From contig CAYUEN010000028.1 in assembly GCA_964443745.1 (NCBI GenBank), positions 1 through 24,888 on the forward strand: 24,888 nucleotides of DNA, read 5' to 3'. Of this stretch, positions 21,275-24,888 are shown piece after piece. The notes under the pieces were generated by a model. The model was not told the DNA's origin. It searched no databases and saw only the letters and a list, made by a program, of their open reading frames with translations. Numbering within the stretch: position 1 is the first letter of the stretch; each line of letters starts with the position of its first letter. The stretch comes from CAYUEN01 sp964443745 (lineage in GTDB: Bacteria > Campylobacterota > Campylobacteria > Campylobacterales > QNZT01). The translations under genes were made by a program, and so were the position numbers.

Positions 21275-22792
21275 GAGGCTTTTGGCGAAGCGGATCGCCT
21301 CCTCGGTGATCTTTTCGCCGCTGATCATGCGCGAAAGCTCACGGATGCGCGCTTCTCCTTCCAGTCTGGTGACGCGACTTTTGCCCTCTTCCTTGGAGAC
21401 GAGAAAGTGGATATCCGCTTCCGAAGAGAGCTGCGGCTGATGGCTGATCGCGAAGATTTGAAAATCCCTGGAGAGAAGCCGCAATACTTTCGCGACACTC
21501 TCGGACTCTTTGCCGCTGACGTTCGCGTCTATTTCATCCAGAATCAGCACACCTCCCCTTTTTCGGACAAATTCCCCCGAAGCGGCCAGAAAAGCGAGTC
21601 TGAGGCGGTTGAGTTCGCCGGAGCTGATCTTTTTGAGGTCGGTTTGGGCCAGACGGATACGTACCTCGTCGATTCCCATGGTATGCAGAGGGATCTTGTG
21701 CAGCTCGAACGTCACCTTTTCGAGATAGAGAAGATTGAGATAGTGCTCGACCCGTGCGTTGAGAATAATCAGCGCCTCTTTTCGTCTATCATGCATCTTT
21801 TGGCTCAGAAGATCGACTTTCTCTTCCAGGAGTCGAATCTCTTTGAGTAGTTCGCTCTTTTCGAAGCTGAGATTTTCATAATGAAGCAGTTCTTCTTTTT
21901 TGCGTACCAACTCCTCGAGAGCCGCTTCGATCGAACCGTAACGGTTTTTGAGAGCGGAGAGTTGTTCGATCCGGTCGAGAAGGCGCTCGATATCGACCTC
22001 TTCCAATGCCTCCATCTGCTCGTGCGCCTGTTCGAAGATCACGCGAAGCTCGTTCATCGCTTCGTCGAAGAAAGCGCTCTCTTTCTCCAGTAGCGCGAGT
22101 GCCTCGGCCACCCTGTTTTCATACTCGAAGATGCCCGAGGCTTCGGCAATCGCCGTCTCGATCTTCTCCTTTTTGGAAAGCTGTCTTTTTTGTTCCATCA
22201 GCTTCTCGTACTCTTCGGGCGAGGGGTCGACCGCTTCGATACGGGAGATTTCGTATTCGGCGAACTCTTTGAGCTCGGTGATCCTGCGCTCCTCCTCTTC
22301 GATGGTATGCAGTTTTTTGCGCGCCTTCAAAAGGGCTTCGTAATGTTCGTCAAACTGCGTGAGGGTTTGGGCGTAGCGGGGGGTGTCTTTAAGAACGATC
22401 CGATCGAGCAATGTGAGCAGGTTTTCGTTTTCGAATTCTCGAAACTCCCTGAGCGTGAGATAGCGGATGAATCGCTCGCTGATCTTTCGGATATTTTTGC
22501 GGGATACCTGTTGGTTGTTGATGAAATAGCGCGCCGCCTTCTCCTTGGTGAATCGGAAGATATTGGGATCGTCCTCTTCGATACCGAAACTCTCCAGATC
22601 AAGGCTCTTTCCTATCGTTGCTTCGATCACCCTCGCGTCACACTCCTTGAGCCCGAAAAGCGTCAGCAACGCCTCCATCAGTATCGATTTTCCCGCACCG
22701 CTGGGACCGGTGAAGACGATCAGGTTCCGATCCAACTCCAAAGAGAGTTCTTCGAAGCTGAGGTAATCCCTCAGATAGAAGCGTTCGATCAC
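21266..22792 (-). CDS. recN: DNA repair protein RecN
   Basis: A 508-residue SMC-like ATPase: Walker A GPSGAGKS (29-36), a long coiled-coil region (about 150-350), ABC signature ISSGELNRLRLAF, Walker B GVLILDEIDANVSGKE (Asp422 region) and a switch His in AISHQPQLS. RecN acts early in double-strand break repair, tethering DNA ends. It is slightly shorter than the roughly 550-residue E. coli protein, as in other epsilonproteobacteria. The start is GTG at 22792, overlapping the nadK stop as GTGA; the longer frame upstream is an out-of-frame reading of nadK. It ends inside the antiporter gene. Confidence 0.93.
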   Translation of the reverse strand: MIERFYLRDYLSFEELSLELDRNLIVFTGPSGAGKSILMEALLTLFGLKECDARVIEATIGKSLDLESFGIEEDDPNIFRFTKEKAARYFINNQQVSRKNIRKISERFIRYLTLREFREFENENLLTLLDRIVLKDTPRYAQTLTQFDEHYEALLKARKKLHTIEEEERRITELKEFAEYEISRIEAVDPSPEEYEKLMEQKRQLSKKEKIETAIAEASGIFEYENRVAEALALLEKESAFFDEAMNELRVIFEQAHEQMEALEEVDIERLLDRIEQLSALKNRYGSIEAALEELVRKKEELLHYENLSFEKSELLKEIRLLEEKVDLLSQKMHDRRKEALIILNARVEHYLNLLYLEKVTFELHKIPLHTMGIDEVRIRLAQTDLKKISSGELNRLRLAFLAASGEFVRKRGGVLILDEIDANVSGKESESVAKVLRLLSRDFQIFAISHQPQLSSEADIHFLVSKEEGKSRVTRLEGEARIRELSRMISGEKITEEAIRFAKSLLS

Positions 22793-23703
22793 TGTTTGCT
22801 GCCCCAGTTGAGTTTCTGTTTGAGTACGTCGAAGTAGTTGCGTTCGATCCGATGAACCATACGCACCCCTTCGTCCGCGATTTTGATGGAGATCGCGTCG
22901 AAAAACTTCAGATTGTAGATATCCTGTCCGTCGATCACGATAATCGTTTCGTCTTCGCTGGTGAATTCGATTTCGAATTCCGCCGGCAACACGATCGGAC
23001 GCTCCGTCAGAGAGTGGGGGCAGATGGGGGTGACGATCATCGCCTGCGTCAGAGGAAAGAGAATCGGACCGCCGGCGGAGAGGTTGTAGGCGGTCGATCC
23101 CGTGGGAGTGGAGACGATCACCCCGTCGCCGTAGTAGGTGTTGAGGTGTTTGCGGTTCATCTGCGAAGCGGCCGAGGTGACGTAGGCGTCGACGTTGACC
23201 ATCCCTTCGATGGAGGGACGCGAAAGCACGACGTCGTTGAAGGCGATCACCTTTTTGTCTTCGATCGGAGAGTGGAGCGTCACGTCGAAAACCATCCGTC
23301 GGTCGATCCGGTATTCTCCGGCGAAGATCTTGCCGATGAAACTTTCGATTTCGTTCAGTGTGATATCGGTCAGAAAACCGAGTTTGCCGGCGTTGATACC
23401 GAGTATCGGTTTGTGGTAGTGGTAGCTTCGCCGGCTCAGGGAGATCAGTGTCCCATCGCCTCCGATCGCGATCAGGATGTCGCTTTTTTCGAAAAGCGTC
23501 TCTTTGGAAACTCCCTCTTCGATCCCCAGCTGCTCGGCGCTTTTTCGGGAGACGAGGAGTCTGACCCCGTGCTTTTCGAGCGCGTTTTTCAGTCTGATGT
23601 AGTATTCGTACAGACATTTGGAGCCGGGCCGGACGACCAGTCCGGCGGTATGGATCGGACCCAGTTTCTGGGTGTTGTCGGAGATGTTCATAGTGGGAAT
23701 CAT
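22789..23703 (-). CDS. nadK: NAD kinase
   Basis: A 304-residue NAD kinase with the phosphate loop IAIGGDGTLI (79-88), NAGKLGFLTD, the FNDVVLSRP region (usually NE/ND) and STPTGSTAYNLSAGGPI, which binds the dinucleotide. It phosphorylates NAD to NADP in the cytoplasm. ATG 23703 has an AAAGGT ribosome site; the ATG four codons later (23691) is an alternative without one, and the frame further upstream is non-coding. It overlaps recN, a pairing common in bacteria. Confidence 0.95.
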   Translation of the reverse strand: MIPTMNISDNTQKLGPIHTAGLVVRPGSKCLYEYYIRLKNALEKHGVRLLVSRKSAEQLGIEEGVSKETLFEKSDILIAIGGDGTLISLSRRSYHYHKPILGINAGKLGFLTDITLNEIESFIGKIFAGEYRIDRRMVFDVTLHSPIEDKKVIAFNDVVLSRPSIEGMVNVDAYVTSAASQMNRKHLNTYYGDGVIVSTPTGSTAYNLSAGGPILFPLTQAMIVTPICPHSLTERPIVLPAEFEIEFTSEDETIIVIDGQDIYNLKFFDAISIKIADEGVRMVHRIERNYFDVLKQKLNWGSKQ

Positions 23704-23745
23704 TTTACCTTTTTTTTGATTAAAAGGGAGTTTTTGACCGATGTG

Positions 23746-23770
23746 GCGAAAGGAGAAACGCCCCTTTCGC
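23746..23770. other. Hairpin in the nadK-aspS divergent region
   Basis: GCGAAAGG and CCTTTCGC pair as an 8-bp stem around a 9-base loop. It lies in the nadK 5' region and upstream of the aspS promoter. No T run follows in the minus direction; it could be an operator or mRNA element, or chance. Confidence 0.35.
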
Positions 23771-23814
23771 GCCCACTTTCGGGAAGATGTCATGATCTTT
23801 TCAACAAAATTCGA

Positions 23815-23820
23815 TATAAT
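23815..23820 (+). promoter_or_regulatory. -10 box of the aspS promoter
   Basis: Perfect TATAAT, 42 bases before the first aspS ATG, preceded by an A/T-rich stretch with no clear -35. Confidence 0.6.
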
Positions 23821-23862
23821 CGCCTATTTTCAAAATAGTTTAATAAATAGGACAGAGACATC

Positions 23863-24888
23863 ATGATGAGAAGTGACTATTGTGCCGAGCTGGGCGAATC
23901 GGACATCGGCAAAGAGGTGGTATTGTGCGGCTGGGCGAACAGTTACCGCGACCATGGCGGCGTGATCTTCATCGATTTGCGGGACAAGAGCGGTCTGGTA
24001 CAGCTGGTCTGCGACCCCGCCGACAGCGAGGCGGCGCACGAAGCGGCGACGGGGGTGAGAGACGAATTCGTACTGGTCGCCAAAGGAAAGGTGCGTGCCA
24101 GGGGAGAGGGGCTCGAAAATCCGAACCTCAAGACCGGGAAGATCGAAGTGGTCGTGGAGGATCTGAAAATCGAGAACAAGAGCGAACCTCTTCCTTTCGT
24201 GATCAACGATCCCCACGTCAACGAAGAGATCCGTCTGAAGTATCGCTATCTCGACCTGCGCAAAAAGAGCGCTTTCGATATCTTCAGGTTGCGCTCGAAA
24301 GCGACGATCGCGGCCAGAAACATTCTCGATGCGAACGGTTTTTTGGAGGTGGAGACACCCGTATTGACCAAATCGACGCCGGAAGGGGCGAGAGACTATC
24401 TGGTGCCAAGCCGCGTCCATCCGGGAGAATTCTACGCGCTTCCGCAATCTCCCCAGCTTTTCAAGCAGTTGTTGATGGTCTCGGGATTCGATCGCTATTT
24501 CCAGATCGCGAAGTGTTTCAGGGATGAAGATCTGCGGGCCGACCGGCAGCCGGAATTCACCCAGATCGATATCGAGATGAGTTTCTGCGACCAGGAGGAT
24601 GTGATCGCTATCTCCGAAGAGATGATCAAAGGGATTTTCGCCGCATGCGGCCATACGATCCAGACGCCGTTTCGGCGCATCAAACATGTCGACGCGATGG
24701 AGAAGTACGGTAGCGACAAACCCGATCTTCGGTACGGCCTGGAGATGGTGGAGGTGATCGATCTTTTCGAAGATTCGACCAACGATATCTTCGCCAACAT
24801 CGCCAAGGACGAGCATCGCGACCGCAACAAACATGGCGCCCCGATGGCGCCGTACGGTAGCGACAAACCCGATCTTCGGTACGGCCTG
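23863..24888 (+). CDS. aspS: Aspartyl-tRNA synthetase, 3' end missing
   Basis: The first 342 codons of a class IIb AspRS of about 590 residues. The N-terminal OB fold (about 1-110) binds the anticodon; the catalytic domain follows with TPEGARDYLVPSR (172-184), FYALPQSPQLFKQLL (190-204) and motif 2 FRDEDLRADRQPEFTQ (219-234). His31 and Gly83 match the residues linked to non-discriminating AspRS, which also charges tRNA-Asn. Two adjacent ATGs (23863, 23866) exist; relatives start MRS, so the second is possible. From about residue 318 the sequence stops matching AspRS and residues 321-342 repeat 272-293 with changes; this end should not be trusted. The gene has its own promoter and is divergent from nadK. 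Confidence 0.93.
   Translation, partial: MMRSDYCAELGESDIGKEVVLCGWANSYRDHGGVIFIDLRDKSGLVQLVCDPADSEAAHEAATGVRDEFVLVAKGKVRARGEGLENPNLKTGKIEVVVEDLKIENKSEPLPFVINDPHVNEEIRLKYRYLDLRKKSAFDIFRLRSKATIAARNILDANGFLEVETPVLTKSTPEGARDYLVPSRVHPGEFYALPQSPQLFKQLLMVSGFDRYFQIAKCFRDEDLRADRQPEFTQIDIEMSFCDQEDVIAISEEMIKGIFAACGHTIQTPFRRIKHVDAMEKYGSDKPDLRYGLEMVEVIDLFEDSTNDIFANIAKDEHRDRNKHGAPMAPYGSDKPDLRYGL
24676..24741 (+). repeat. First copy of a 66-bp direct repeat in aspS
   Basis: This segment fits AspRS normally (RIKHVDAMEKYGSDKPDLRYGL region). It is repeated at 24823-24888 with an offset of exactly 147 bases (49 codons, in frame), 59 of 66 bases identical; the last 37 bases are identical. Confidence 0.9.
24823..24888 (+). 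repeat. Second copy of the 66-bp direct repeat, at the window end
   Basis: Seven mismatches to the first copy lie in its first 29 bases; then 37 identical bases run to the window end. AspRS should continue here toward ALxVPxGDN-like sequence and does not. Most likely a chimeric or mis-assembled contig end. Confidence 0.85.

Noticed and set aside
22793..23617. Apparent long arginine-rich N-terminal extension of RecN
   Set aside because: It is the out-of-frame reading of nadK; the GTG at 22792 overlapping the nadK stop is the proper start.
1..24888. CRISPR arrays or insertion sequences
   Set aside because: No regularly spaced repeats and no transposase frames are present.

Overview
The window looks like chromosomal DNA of a free-living member of the Campylobacterota (Epsilonproteobacteria), moderately GC-rich by eye. 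Reasons: the gene order glycosyltransferase-tatD-mltD-rlpA-(hisB)-kdsC-lptC-lptA-ysxC-argA-membrane protein-mrdA closely resembles the order I recall around pbp2/ysxC in Helicobacter pylori; the aspartyl-tRNA synthetase reads like campylobacterial AspS; and promoters show a strong (often extended) -10 box with a poor -35. The genus cannot be fixed from the sequence alone.

Layout. Positions 1 to about 1430 are AT-rich and carry one PD-(D/E)XK nuclease-like gene with its own promoter, probably acquired DNA. The junction (1336-1516) holds a short open start resembling the N-terminus of a tyrosine recombinase, then a small secreted DUF1311/LprI-like gene and a tRNA-Thr(CGT). From 2029 to 7787 a run of minus-strand genes encodes a YafK-type L,D-transpeptidase-family lipoprotein, an unknown exported 397-aa protein, two small conserved proteins, a ChaA-type cation/H+ antiporter, a DUF434 protein with a PIN-like acidic pattern, an exported ATP-dependent DNA ligase (LigE type) and a secreted ComEA-like DNA-binding protein. 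pssA (plus strand) follows and converges with mrdA.

From 17980 down to 8505 lies one uninterrupted minus-strand block of 12 genes with junctions between a 4-nt gap and a 34-nt overlap. It joins peptidoglycan synthesis and remodelling (mrdA, mltD, rlpA), LPS/Kdo synthesis and transport (kdsC, lptC, lptA), a ribosome-assembly GTPase (ysxC), TatD, a glycosyltransferase and two amino-acid enzymes (hisB, short argA). Upstream are a dodecin gene with a clear promoter and a UUCG hairpin, a BaiN-like flavoprotein and a cupin. Divergently, a CPA2 Na+/H+ antiporter gene runs into recN, which is translationally coupled to nadK. aspS starts at 23863 and runs off the window.

The last 66 bases repeat, with 7 mismatches, an aspS segment 147 bases earlier and do not continue as AspRS should; this is probably a contig-end artefact. 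I see no CRISPR array, rRNA or intact insertion sequence, and no clear novel multi-gene system. The best leads are the nuclease island with a recombinase relic, the ligE-DUF434-comEA group, and the dodecin hairpin ahead of the envelope operon.
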